The notes beneath the pieces are model-generated. The model had not been told where the DNA came from and ran no database searches. It saw nothing but the letters and a program-made list of their open reading frames with translations. From Pomacea canaliculata (lineage: Eukaryota; Mollusca; Gastropoda; Architaenioglossa; Ampullariidae), in assembly GCF_003073045.1 (NCBI RefSeq), contig NC_037590.1, positions 33,798,327 through 33,862,326 of the forward strand: DNA of 64,000 nt. Direction: 5' to 3'. The position numbers and the translations under genes were made by a program. This document shows positions 1 through 10,556 of this stretch, piece by piece; position 1 is the first letter of the stretch, and the number at the start of each line of letters is the position of its first letter.

Positions 1-1305
1 CATTTGACAGTGAATTACTTTAAATATTCAAAATATCTCCAGTTTACGTTGTATTATTCCCAATGTTTGTCTCTGATTTTGTTTAGTCAGCTTAATTTGC
101 ATATTATGTTGAGTCACTAAAATTATATGAAAAAATATTGACTGTGTATAGTATGATTCCTATTTATTGTGTTATGTGGTAAACAGACTGTGGCCAAGGA
201 TTTATGCTGCATTTTTGCATCATATTACAGTTGAGAGATTTGTTGACTTTTTGTTGCATGATCTGTTTTAATGTTTCATTTTTGTTGATCTGGACTACAT
301 TTAAAGTGGAAAACGTCGGCAACTTGTTTACTTCGAGAACATAATTCAAAGCATTTTAATGGGTAGTTTCCTTCAAGTCTACAGAAAAAATTTGTCACAA
401 GCTGCTGTACCAAGTAGGTCAAACATGTCATTTATACTCATAGCAACAGTTCACATGACTTGTGGGAAGAGAGTTAAGCTTGAAAATATATCAGAACTCC
501 TAAACAGTCTCCTAGATGGTCCTTAATGCCATCACACGGAGCTATCCATTTTTCTTTGGCACTTAACTGACCCGGTCACTGGTCCTTGCCTTCTGCATTG
601 CCAGACCTATCAGTTGACCTATTGGGTGCATGAAAGTCTCATTGAGTCTAAAGTTACCCACTGCAGTTAAGTATATTGCAGTTTATGAACCAAATTATTG
701 TCATAATTATTAATGCTGCATAGTTTTTTTTTATTTTGTCAAGAATCCTATTTTGTGTGCATATGCATGTTACATAATTTAAATGATGTGTTTTGATGTC
801 AGCTGAGCATCATGGCAATAAATGTGAATTAAAATGTAATTTCATTTTGGTGAGTAGTCTGCTCGTATATGCTAAGGGATACGCAACCATTGAAGACTTC
901 GATGTTCAGTTATATTTTATTAATAAGTGTACCGTATGTTACCTGAATGATGACCCCCACTCTCGTCAGGCTGTCAGCGCTTGGTGCGCTCGTGGACGAG
1001 ACCAAATGATGGAGCGAAGAAACCGTTTTAAGAGATAAAAAACACTGAGCGTCTGTCTTGAAATCTGAGAAAGGGAGCGGAAATTGAGAGAGCTTCATTG
1101 ATCTTAATCCAATGGCTAGACTGGTTGGCTTTGCTTGAAGCCAACTAGCCGCCATTTTATCGTTCGTAAGGCGATATTTTACTCTCAGTAATAGTGTCAA
1201 TACCTTACTGCCGTATTTCTGCCCTTTTCATTTTAACTGTAAATTTTTATGCATTTTTTATTATTTTATTTATTTTGTACGCTTTCATTCTTCTAAATCG
1301 AGGAT
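1..1305. other. Left flank, no recognisable gene
   Basis: AT-rich DNA with only short incidental open frames. I see no splice-consistent coding exon, RNA gene or clear mobile element. A short stretch near 797-835 (a GTCAGC...CATGGCAATAAATGT motif) resembles a motif at 15530-15550 and 30710-30730 in blocks A and B, so part of it may be an old copy of that block. Confidence 0.4.
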
Positions 1306-1713
1306 TCATATGTCAATCCGTTTATTTGCATATGGCGTGGCATTACACTTTGTGGTTGTGACGCGATGTTGCTTGAGAAATCTCAGTAAATATTCCTACA
1401 CTTCTTGTCACCGACAATATGCATGGTGTATATATATGCGTGACAATATTCATCTAACCCACTACCACCGCCATTGCACACAAAGAAAACATGCATCCTC
1501 CTCACGCACCTCATCAGCAACACAAATATGAGACGTTTGCATCAATTGAAACATTTATTCAAAACAACCAGCCGTATGTTCCGAGATTCAGTGACAAAAG
1601 TACTTTTCAAAGTTAACGTTGCAAAAAAATTGCGTCCGATTCGTTATAAAGGCTTTGCACAAGAAACAACAATAAGACAAAAATGTACTACTTTTTATAT
1701 TCTGCTGTTGATC
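1306..1713 (-). other. 3' flank/3' UTR of fucosidase copy 1, duplicated at 9.3-9.7 kb
   Basis: This is DNA immediately downstream of the copy 1 stop codon. The same sequence recurs in the same orientation at about 9310-9693 with small indels. An AATAAA on the minus strand at 1554-1559, about 155 nt after the stop, is a plausible polyadenylation signal. It is kept in the duplicate near 9522-9527. Confidence 0.5.
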
Positions 1714-4700
1714 TCACTGATTAAGATTTTCCAGCTTGAATGTCCAGCCCCACTGGCAAGGAATCTTATTAAAGGGGATGGGTGGGATGGTGATAGACAC
1801 GCCCTGGGACCCCAGGCTGGTGAAGCTGAAGGGAGAGCCACTGTAGCCGACGAGCGAGATTCGGGTCTGAGGGGTGACGCTGGGTGCCCCCAGTTTCAGG
1901 GTGGAACCTGTCGGCCACTTCAAGGCAATAGCATACACCACGGTGCCGTTGTTGTCTTTCTTTGACGTGTACCTGCAACAGCATTTCCACAATATAATAT
2001 ATAACACTTTGATGACAACTAAACTTGTATAACGTCACCCTGAAGTTATGTTAAGACCTAAATGCCGTACTATAAGATTTGAAAGGGGTATAACTGACAT
2101 TTTGAAAGCGGGTTTATACAGTGAAACTTCTTGGGCTAAAGTTCACTACTTGAGAAAACACACTGTTACGAAATGTAAGAAAACGTTTCCGAGTAACAGA
2201 TTAATTTTACTTATTAAATCAATCAATTTCTTAAGATAGATTCAGCTAAAGAAATTCCATTGAATCAATCGTTAAGACATACCATACGTCAGAGTTGGCG
2301 GTATCATTCTGATATTTCCAAGGCCGAGTGCCATAGATGGCTTCTCCGTTGACCTCAAGCCATCGTCCCATCTGAGTGAGTCGTTCCTCGTAGATAGGGG
2401 AGATAACGCCGTACTTCGTGGGGCCGACATTCACCAGGAGGTTACCGCCCAGACTGCAAGGACACACAGGTCAGCGTACATACAGAACTCGCAAAATTAC
2501 CTACAACTTTGGAAAAATAGCATTTCATGGTAAAGATGACAAATATGTAGTAAACAGGATAATGGTTCAGATGAAAGTCGCAACAGCAGACCTGAAACGG
2601 GTTTTTCTTTTCATTTGGAACGTGTAGCATTAACACGAAAACCTTCAAAGTATAAATATAGTCTCCCTAAGCTTGAGATAGGTGACAATTCACACTAATA
2701 TCTGACTTAAAGCTTAAAAAACAAAGGTTTTAACGAAAATAAAACAAATGATAAATGTTGGTGGTTGTGTCATTTATCCTTGTATCCTTTACCTGATCGT
2801 CCTGACCAAAAGAGCAATGAACTCATCCATGCTGTAAATGTCTGAAAGCTGAGCATCCCGTCGGAAACCCCACGAGTACTTGTCAAGAGTCATCGAGTTT
2901 TCCCATTTATGGTTGACAAGTTTGCCTAAAACGGGTCAAATTAAGACAGTCACCTCCTATAGCGGTAAATTTCATAATTTCGAATACACAACACAAAAAC
3001 AGTTTTCAAAGTTAAACCTTAATTTTAAGAGCTATAAGAGGGGACTTCATCCTTACCGGGTCCATATGTTACCAAAAAAAAAAATAATAATAATAATGAT
3101 AAACAACAATCAAATGTAAAAGATAAAAAGAAAGTGCAGAAAAACCATCAGTAACAGACTTGACGTCTTCCAAAACAGATGCCTCAGGCGCATACTTAAC
3201 ATGTTTTGGCCAAATACCATCACCAACGAATAATTCCACCGAAGAACTGAAGAAAACAAGGCCGCCCAAAGGAAACTTGGAGAAGAACGGTGGAAATGAG
3301 ATGAAAGAAAAGGCTGGACATACGGTTAGGGTCACTTGGAGTGGGCGGGTTTCAGCCGATCGACATCGGTGGCGGACTCTGGTTGAGGCCTTATGTGCAA
3401 CATGATGCACGAAGATGAATAGATACATAGATTGTGGACAGATGAAGGAATGGAAAAAGATATGATCCATCCCTATCAACGGTCACTTTCCGGTTAGCCC
3501 AATTTTTTTTTTTCAGAGCTGTTTATAATTACAGACAGCTCAACAGAGCGTAGGGCGTGGAGTTTGCCGTTAACGAGCCGCTTTTAATTTTTCAATGGCT
3601 GTTTATGTTAAAACGAAACCCGGGGCTTGTAAAGTCAGGTGACTAAATTTAAAGCTCCACCCAGTTGTGTGCAAAGCGCTTGAACGGAAGGTCGACCGCT
3701 ATCCCCCTAACATAAAACAAGTGTAAGTTAATTGCTTTTTTAGCTTAATAAAAGACTGTGTAAACGACCTAACACTTGAGATGATTTACCTGGGACAAAT
3801 CTGTCGTCGCAGTTCCAGAATCCTCCATGATGACAGCGAATGTTCTTTCCCCATCGGTCGTTCACAACGACTGTGTCTTTCACGGGGCTGTTGACAAGGA
3901 AGCCTTATTAAACAATAGTTTAAAACATATATGTGTTTGAAACCCATAAAATATCCAACTCGATATGCTAAAAGAGACAATATCCATAGTGACCGGAGAC
4001 ATTTTACTTCTGGAAGATTTCAATCAATTTCAATACATTTCTTTTCAGTATTAAGGAATGACTGTAGAGTGTAGAAGATGACTCTGTCGAGTCTAAAAAT
4101 TCTTAACCACAACGAAGGGGTTATTACCAGTGTTGTCCATAGGAATGGGAATCCCATGGGAATCCCATGGGAAACGTCCCATGGGATGGGATGGGATGGG
4201 ACAGCACACATTTGTATTTCCCATGGTAGTCGATACTTGATATTGCAAAATAAATTTACTGTTATTTCATTCATCAAGGATTTAAATCTTTCCTCTGAAT
4301 CATCTATTGTATGTGAAGTAGCAGGAATTATAGAACAAAAGCCGAAAAGTGGTTTTCAGTGTTGTCCATAGGATTGTTAATACCATGGGAATCCCATGGG
4401 AAACATCCCGTGGGATGGGACGGGATGGGACAGGCATAAATTGCCATGGGATGGGATGGGACGGGATAGAAAAATATGTCCCATGGACAACCCTGGTTAT
4501 TACTGATACCCACCTGTCGTTGTACAGCCAAGCAAGAAAGTGTGTGGCGTTCCAGTAGGTGTCATCGACCATCCAGTCGCCGTCAGACCACACGACGTCA
4601 GGTTTGTAAGTGTTCACCAGTTCGTACAGCTCTGGCAATGTCTTGGTCTGCAGGCAACAGGAGAAGTTTCAGATGGTGAACTTGAGACATCTGACCACTT

Positions 4701-6393
4701 ACTGGATTATAAAATCCGCGTACGTGACCCCTTCCCCACAAATCCCTTGTTAAAAATACAAATGATAACATTTAGCAACGATTATGGGAGAGAAAGAGTA
4801 GATAAATAAACTTTTTAAGAAGTTAAAAGTAAAATATTTTATTAAAGTTGCATTGTGTTGTATTGTGTATTTTTGGCCGTTATATCGCATGCATGATTAA
4901 AAACTAACAGTTAACAAAACTAAGTTTGGCTTAGCAACGACTTACGGCAACAAAGTCCTGAGTTGTGTAGTTGTTCTTGACATCCTGAAGGTACAGTGGG
5001 TTGAACCATTCAAAAAGGGAGTGGTAAACGCCAAAATGGATATCAGTCTTTGATCTGATGGCGTTGGCAAGCTCGCCTTGTTATAAATACATAGTATGAG
5101 AAATTAATTTTCCGATAGAGGAAAAAATGGTTAAAATAGACATTTAGAACAGACAGATGAGTTTGAAATGAAATCGGCTGTTAAGCTCTATTAGGAGACT
5201 GAACAAAATTTAAATTCAGCTTTAATTTAAATTTCTGGATTAATGGCTACAGCTTTGTGCATGTTACCATTTGGAGCCCTTTCACATCAAAACAGAAGCA
5301 GCTCTTTTCTCCAGTATGGGGAATTTATCTTGTAAATCCTATTATCAAATATTTTTAAAAAAGGCATTAGACTACAGGTTAGTCTGATGACTTTAGTAAG
5401 ACATGCAGTCGCTCTTACCAACAAGGTCCCTGTTGGGTCCAACGTCCATTGCATTCCAGTTCCACGAGTATTTTGATGGCCAGTTAGTAAACCCTTCATG
5501 GTGCTTGGACGTTAGAACGACGTATCTGCAAAGTAAAATGATGTTATTTTTGATTTTTAAAAAATGTCGAAGCTGTCAACAGAATACATATTCGTATCAA
5601 CAAAAAAATAAATAAATAAATAAAAATAAAATAAAAATAAAATGTTTCTTACCTGCTGATATTTATTAGGTGGCAGTTTCTTACACACACGCATACATCA
5701 TGTACAAGGCGAGCCTCCCCCCACAATGCCATCCCAACAAGGAAATTGCACGTTCTTCTCTAATACAAGCTTTAGTTACATGTGTTTGATGTGTAAAAGA
5801 GGAAATATATAAACACGTACACTTTTCCCCAGTAGTCCCAAAAACAAACACAAACAAAGAAACAAAAACGAAACTGATGAAGTGTTCGTAAGGGGTAAGG
5901 GGCGGGCCGATTACTGCGTAAAAAAAGACTAAAAAAAGAGAGAATGGGGAGGTGCTAAAGAAAATACGTTGAAATTCTCTAGTAATAACTAAAAAGCTCT
6001 AGACACACTTCATATTTGTAGATAAGATGTTAACTCTTACTTTGCACCCGAAGCCTTGAAGATGTTAGCCCAACGGGAGGGATCGTAAAATTCGGCGGTG
6101 AAGTCAGCAGCAAAGTCACCGTAGGTGAAGTCAGGTTTGTAGTTCTTGGTCATAAAGTCGACGGCCCTTGTGTTTTTGGAGCCTTGCCACTGCCACCAGA
6201 ACCATTCGTCCAGGTAGCTGGGTACAGAGAAGACACCCCAGTGCAGGAAGATGCCAATCTTGCTGTCGTCATACCAGGCGGGCAGCGGTCTGGAGTCCAG
6301 AGAAGCCCAGTTGGGATCGTACCTCACCGCCAAAACTGTCGACAGACAGAGAGAGCCCAGCAACGAGAAGACGACTGACCATGAGGAATACAT
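1714..6393 (-). CDS. Alpha-L-fucosidase (GH29), copy 1, complete 8-exon gene
   Basis: Secreted or lysosomal glycosidase that removes alpha-L-fucose from glycoconjugates. Exons (minus): 6041-6393, 5419-5525, 4946-5076, 4514-4647, 3790-3887, 2793-2925, 2283-2453, 1714-1972. All are bounded by GT-AG and all phases agree, giving 461 residues, the usual size of animal FUCA1/FUCA2 enzymes. The start at 6393 (MYSSWSVV) is chosen because it begins a hydrophobic signal peptide of about 22 residues; an upstream in-frame Met lies beyond the TATA-like site. Family motifs seen: [62 protein letters not shown], and VVWSDGDW, where D219 is the expected nucleophile by family knowledge. Also [14 protein letters not shown] and [13 protein letters not shown], plus a C-terminal beta domain ending in NLNQ. 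The sequon NAT lies in exon 4. Intron 4 carries a MITE absent from copy 2. The acid/base residue was not assigned. Confidence 0.93.
4128..4495. mobile_element. hAT-like MITE in intron 4 of fucosidase copy 1
   Basis: Non-coding element with near-perfect 13-bp terminal inverted repeats: left CAGTGTTGTCCAT, right ATGGACAACCCTG. It is flanked by an exact 8-bp target duplication GTTATTAC (4120-4127 and 4496-4503). Eight-bp duplications and CAG-type ends are typical of hAT transposons. The interior is rich in CCATGGGAT/ATCCCATGG palindromic repeats. A second copy of the left end starts at 4357, so the element looks internally duplicated or nested. Intron 4 of the sister gene (near 22996-23010) lacks the insert, so it serves as an empty site. 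Confidence 0.85.
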
Positions 6394-6453
6394 GGCTACC
6401 TCTGACCGGCTCTTTTGGGGTGTCTGGTGTCTGATGTCTGGTGTCAATCCTCG

Positions 6454-6462
6454 CTTTTTATG
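6454..6462 (-). promoter_or_regulatory. TATA-like box of fucosidase copy 1
   Basis: CATAAAAAG on the minus strand about 60 bp upstream of the start codon. The equivalent site of copy 2 reads TATAAAAAG in the same context, so copy 1 carries a one-base change from the canonical box. Confidence 0.5.
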
Positions 6463-7015
6463 CCGTGCCTTTCGTCTCAACCTCGTGATTCCCATTATCC
6501 ACGTCTGGTTTCACCTTGTACAACTTTGTTCGACCTGCATTACCTGTGGGTGTGTTCGTGTGTGTGTGTGTGTGGAGGGCGACGGGGGAGGGGTGGTCTG
6601 AACTGTTGTCACCTATGTTTTTCTGGGTCACCGATTTTAAGGGCAGTTCGTTGCCTTTGACCACATAACAGAGCTGATAGAGTCAGTGCGCGCCCTTTCA
6701 CACCCTTTCTCGATCGCTGACCACTCAAAACTGTCAAGTCAGGCAACGTCCCCTCCACTTAGCATACACAGAAACGAAAACTTAGTCTGTTGGGAAGATT
6801 TTTGGTTTTGTTTTGTTTTGGGGATTTCTTTTTCAAAACATGTATACCATTTCCGTCTCATCGAATTTAAAGTTATGTTCTTACTTATTTCGTAATTCTT
6901 TCCAATAATAACTGCAGTTTTACTCGAGCAGCTGCGGGTTTAAAGTATTCTCAGGTATTTATTATCAAGATGGACTGAAATAATGCACAAAGTTCAAGAA
7001 AGGTCAACGAAATAG

Positions 7016-7530
7016 ATTGTAGTGTAGTGCGATGAGTGAAAACGATGATTTTATTTCAGCAGCACAGTCGGCCACAATGTTCTTGTAATGGAGTGTAACT
7101 CAATGAGGTCAATCTTACTTCGTCAAGTGGTGTGTTCGATTCTTGATTTAGTTTCCTCTTTCTTGTTATTTCTGTTTTATACTATTTTTATGCTTGTTTT
7201 GACAGAGGTTATGCTTAAACAAAGGAGTTTATTAGCTTGAGGTGTACACATCTAGGATTGTTGTTTGATGATCTAGTGTCCTTCCAAAGAAAAAAAAAAT
7301 TATTTCAGAGACAGGCACTCTGATTGGTGCTAAAGGACACATGCTTCTCTCCCTCATTCTCATCTTCTCTTGATCAGTCATAACACATCTAAGAAAACAT
7401 TACTTGCCCCTGATCATCATTAAACTTATAATATGATCATTGAGCATCAAGGCCTGACCAAATAATGTCAATTAAATTCCGACAAATCTTTTATCTTAGC
7501 TATTCTTCCATCTATCAGTAACTGAGTCCT
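7016..7530. repeat. Fucosidase upstream segment, copy 1 (also at 13.77-14.30 and 25.79-26.2 kb)
   Basis: A roughly 500-bp non-coding segment upstream of copy 1. It recurs nearly unchanged at 13771-14296, where no fucosidase follows, and more diverged at about 25791-26215 upstream of copy 2. The shared sequence runs from around GTGAAAACGATGATTTTA to around AACTGAGTCCTAC. It marks a third, orphaned fucosidase promoter region. Confidence 0.75.
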
Positions 7531-9309
7531 ACTTCTCGACTTTATCACTTGGTCTGGTCAGCTGTGTCAAGGTCGATCTCTCGCCGCGCTGATGACTTTA
7601 CAATGTGTTGACATGTCAGACCAAGAATCTCTTGTCCACCAGGTTAGTATTCACTCTGAGAGCTAAGTCAGCTCTTACTAATCCAAGGCAAAGTGGTGTT
7701 CCGTTCATGCGTCTCCTTATTACAGAGGGATGACTATCAATGGAAAACTTAAATGCCAGCCATTCATCTCTGGACATGGAAAAGCACTTCATGTCATATC
7801 AAAAAGGGATCATCCATGAAAGAAAGAAAGTTGTGTTATGCTGTATCAAGGATGATCTTGATTTTGATGCGCATCATAAATTTTTATTTTTCTTGTCGGT
7901 AAAATAGTTTTACAGCAAAGGGCTCCATTGAAAACAAATTTTGAGTGGCGGTAGTAAGACGAGACAGAAGAGACTGGCTACTCAGTCATAATAACGCCCC
8001 ACTACTCACACATCTCCTGACCCTACCACGTGACAGAACTGCCCACCAAAACCTATCACTAGAACACGTGAGCTGCTAAAAGCCCCTTGACCCTTTGAAT
8101 AATAACCACCTACCCGTATTTTCCCCATGTCACGTGCACCGTGAGCGAGCAAAAGAGAGGGAGGGAGCTATTCGTTCGTTATGCCGTATCAGCAATCGAC
8201 TATTTAGTTATAACGTATGAACAACATATAACGCATGAACAACTCTGTCTACTGACATATTTTGTGGGCCAGATAGCGATCAAGCGAGAGAGGGAGAGAC
8301 TGGGGACGGAAAGAGATTGTGAAAGAGAAAAAGTATGCCTGGTGGTGTGCACCATCTAAATACTTTTCTTATACATAAAGCAGAGAGGCGATCTGTCTGA
8401 CCACGCAGTTAACTTTATGCAGCCCTTCATAGTATTAAAGGTTGTCCAACGTAGCCCCATACAAGTTTCACAGCTGGTAAAGATTGAAACGAAGGGTTCC
8501 TCTTAGCGCGGACTGCCAATGTCACCGACGTCACGCCTCCGAAGGTTCCCGAAGTTTTTCCCTTCACTGAGACCTTCGCATAAAATAAATATATCAGCTG
8601 ACGGGAGAGAAGGGGGAGAATCAGTGTTGTACGTAGTGCCAGCAACTGAGACTATATTACGGCAAGGCAGCCAGCCCTGTAAACAGATGCCACGTGCAGA
8701 CAAAGAACAGCGTGCCCGAGACGAGAAATGAACTCTGGGCAGCCAACCTTCACTGTATTGGTGACAGGCGCTAACCGTTGCGCCACCGGACAGCTATATG
8801 GAGAGGGGAGAGCAGCAAGCGAGGATAGATTGGGTAGAGAGCAAAGGGCGATAAGACGTGAAAATGGACGTTTAATTGTGAGTAGAAGATATTGTGTTGT
8901 TTAAAGGAAAAACCATTGCCGAGACTGTGTATCTAAAGGAATAGTATAGAGGAACTGAAGAATACTTTACAGTCTGTGTTTATGTTATCTCAACGTATCA
9001 ACGGCCAGCCATTGCGTTATTGACTGTTACTACCTTTAGGAAATAGATCGCAGTTAGGACTTTTTATTATTATTATTATTTTGTTTTATTTAGTAAACAT
9101 AAGTAGACTCTCTAATCATTTTGTTTATTTGTGGGAAAGAAAGCGTAATTGTCTGGTCCCGGAAGAGTGTTCGAAAGGGAGTGAGCGAGAACACTACACG
9201 GTGTGGTGACAATAATTATATCGTCCTCTAATTAGAGGTCTGAGGACACCATGACCTCTGTGCAATTCAGGTTTCTGAACAGTTGCTTAAAAAAAGTATT
9301 GGTCTTCAC
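7531..9309. other. Intergenic DNA, no gene recognised
   Basis: Short open frames only, with no convincing coding or element structure. Near 7531-7590 the sequence continues the copy 1/copy 2 upstream similarity (the TCAGCTGTGTCAAGGTC stretch, repeated near 26215-26233). A T/A-rich run occurs near 9060-9090. Confidence 0.4.
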
Positions 9310-9765
9310 TTCGCAGTGGCGTGGCATTACACTTTGTAGTTGTGACGCGATGTTGAGTGAGAAATCTCCTCAGTAAATATTCCTACACTTCTTGTCATCG
9401 GCAAAATCCATCTCGTTATTCATCTAACCCACTACCACCGCCATTACACACAAAGAAAACATGAACCCTCCTCAATCACCTCATCAACAACACAAATATG
9501 AGATGTTTACATCAAATGACACATTTATTCAAAAAAGCCAGTCGTATGTCCGGAGATAAATGCAGATTCAGTGACAATAGTACTTTTCACTTTTTGCAAT
9601 GCAAAATATTGCATACGATTCGTTGTAAAGTCTTGGGGGAAAAAAAAAGCATAATGAGACAAATATATTACTTTTTATTTTCTGCTGTTGATCTCATTGA
9701 TTAAGATTTTCCAGCTTGAATGTCCAGCCCCACTGGCAAGGAATCATATTAAAGGGGATGGGTGG
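9310..9765 (-). pseudogene. Relic of a fucosidase last exon and 3' UTR
   Basis: Minus-strand duplicate of the 3' end of fucosidase copy 1. The part equivalent to coding sequence is about 9694-9765 and covers only the last 24 or so codons, including the [14 protein letters not shown] ending. Similarity then stops abruptly at GGTGG and continues into sequence that elsewhere lies upstream of the linker-histone-like genes. No upstream fucosidase exons follow, so this is a stranded fragment of a lost or rearranged array member. Confidence 0.75.
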
Positions 9766-9900
9766 ATTCACGGATTCACATTATTTTTTTTTTTATTTTA
9801 TTTTTTTTTTTAATCAAGCGAACTGTTGAAAAATATGGTAACTATGAAACAGATCTAAAAATTAAGATCTGTTGTACGTAAAGCGTATGAGTCTGGCAAA
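9766..9900. repeat. Histone-upstream repeat with AGATCT hairpin, copy 1
   Basis: This tract recurs at about 13508-13645, 29648-29780 and, diverged, 38600-38715. It contains a perfect 9-bp inverted repeat, AACAGATCT-N8-AGATCTGTT, at 9848-9873. The two intact linker-histone-like genes have this tract several hundred bases upstream; here it sits beside a fucosidase relic instead. Confidence 0.65.
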
Positions 9901-10556
9901 AGTACTCGTGTGCTAGTGCGTCGTATGCATGTCTCCGCCGTGTGAACGCGAGCGAGGTTTGTGTACTGTCCACGTGTGTAGTCGTGACACAGCAGCAAGA
10001 GAGAAAGAACACACGAGAAGGTCCGGCGGAATTTGTGGACTCCAAGGTTGGCTGAGTCGGGTGCGAGTGATGTCGGTCAGTCCGGTTACACCAACATTTA
10101 CGCGAAAACACACAGAGTAAAAAAGTAAAAGAAGCAAAAATTTTTAATTTACTCCGGTTTGCATTGAAAAATAAATTGTCCTGCAGAATTGCAGAATTTT
10201 TAAAAGTTCAGTTCTTCTTGTAATGTAGAAATATAGATGTAACACCCATGACATTTGGGCGGTCGGAGAATGTCATGTGTATTTACATAGTTATTTTGAG
10301 TTCTGCAGGTTTGGGTGTGTGGTGGGCTGGAGGTGTGACGTCATAGATTGTGATGTCAAAATAAGGGTGACGACAAAAAGGTGACGACAAAAAAAGTGAC
10401 GAAAAACGGACGACGTTAGAAAAAGACCAGAGGAGTAGACTAGCTAGAAAAAAATATTCTTAACATCCAAAAAAAAAGGATTTTGACGAATTTGTGTTGG
10501 AAGTTCCACACCCAATTCTCTCAAACATCGTGCCAACTACATAGAATCCTGACAAT
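9901..10556. other. Spacer before retrotransposon, no gene recognised
   Basis: Non-coding as far as can be seen. A short direct repeat of a GTGACGACAAAAA unit occurs at about 10366-10410. The 5' edge of the following retrotransposon is not sharply visible, so the last 100 bases may belong to it. Confidence 0.35.

Noticed and set aside
1474..1965. 163-codon open stretch on the plus strand
   Set aside because: It overlaps exon 8 and the 3' flank of fucosidase copy 1 on the opposite strand. The evidence for the minus-strand exon (motifs, phase, paralogues) is decisive.
4140..4480. Palindromic CCATGGGAT repeats considered as a CRISPR-like or satellite array
   Set aside because: No regular spacer structure; bounded by inverted ends and an 8-bp target duplication, so it is a transposable element.
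4300..4638. 112-codon minus-strand open stretch containing real fucosidase exon 4 residues
   Set aside because: It begins in exon 4 but runs through the splice donor into the MITE. Only the exon 4 part is coding.
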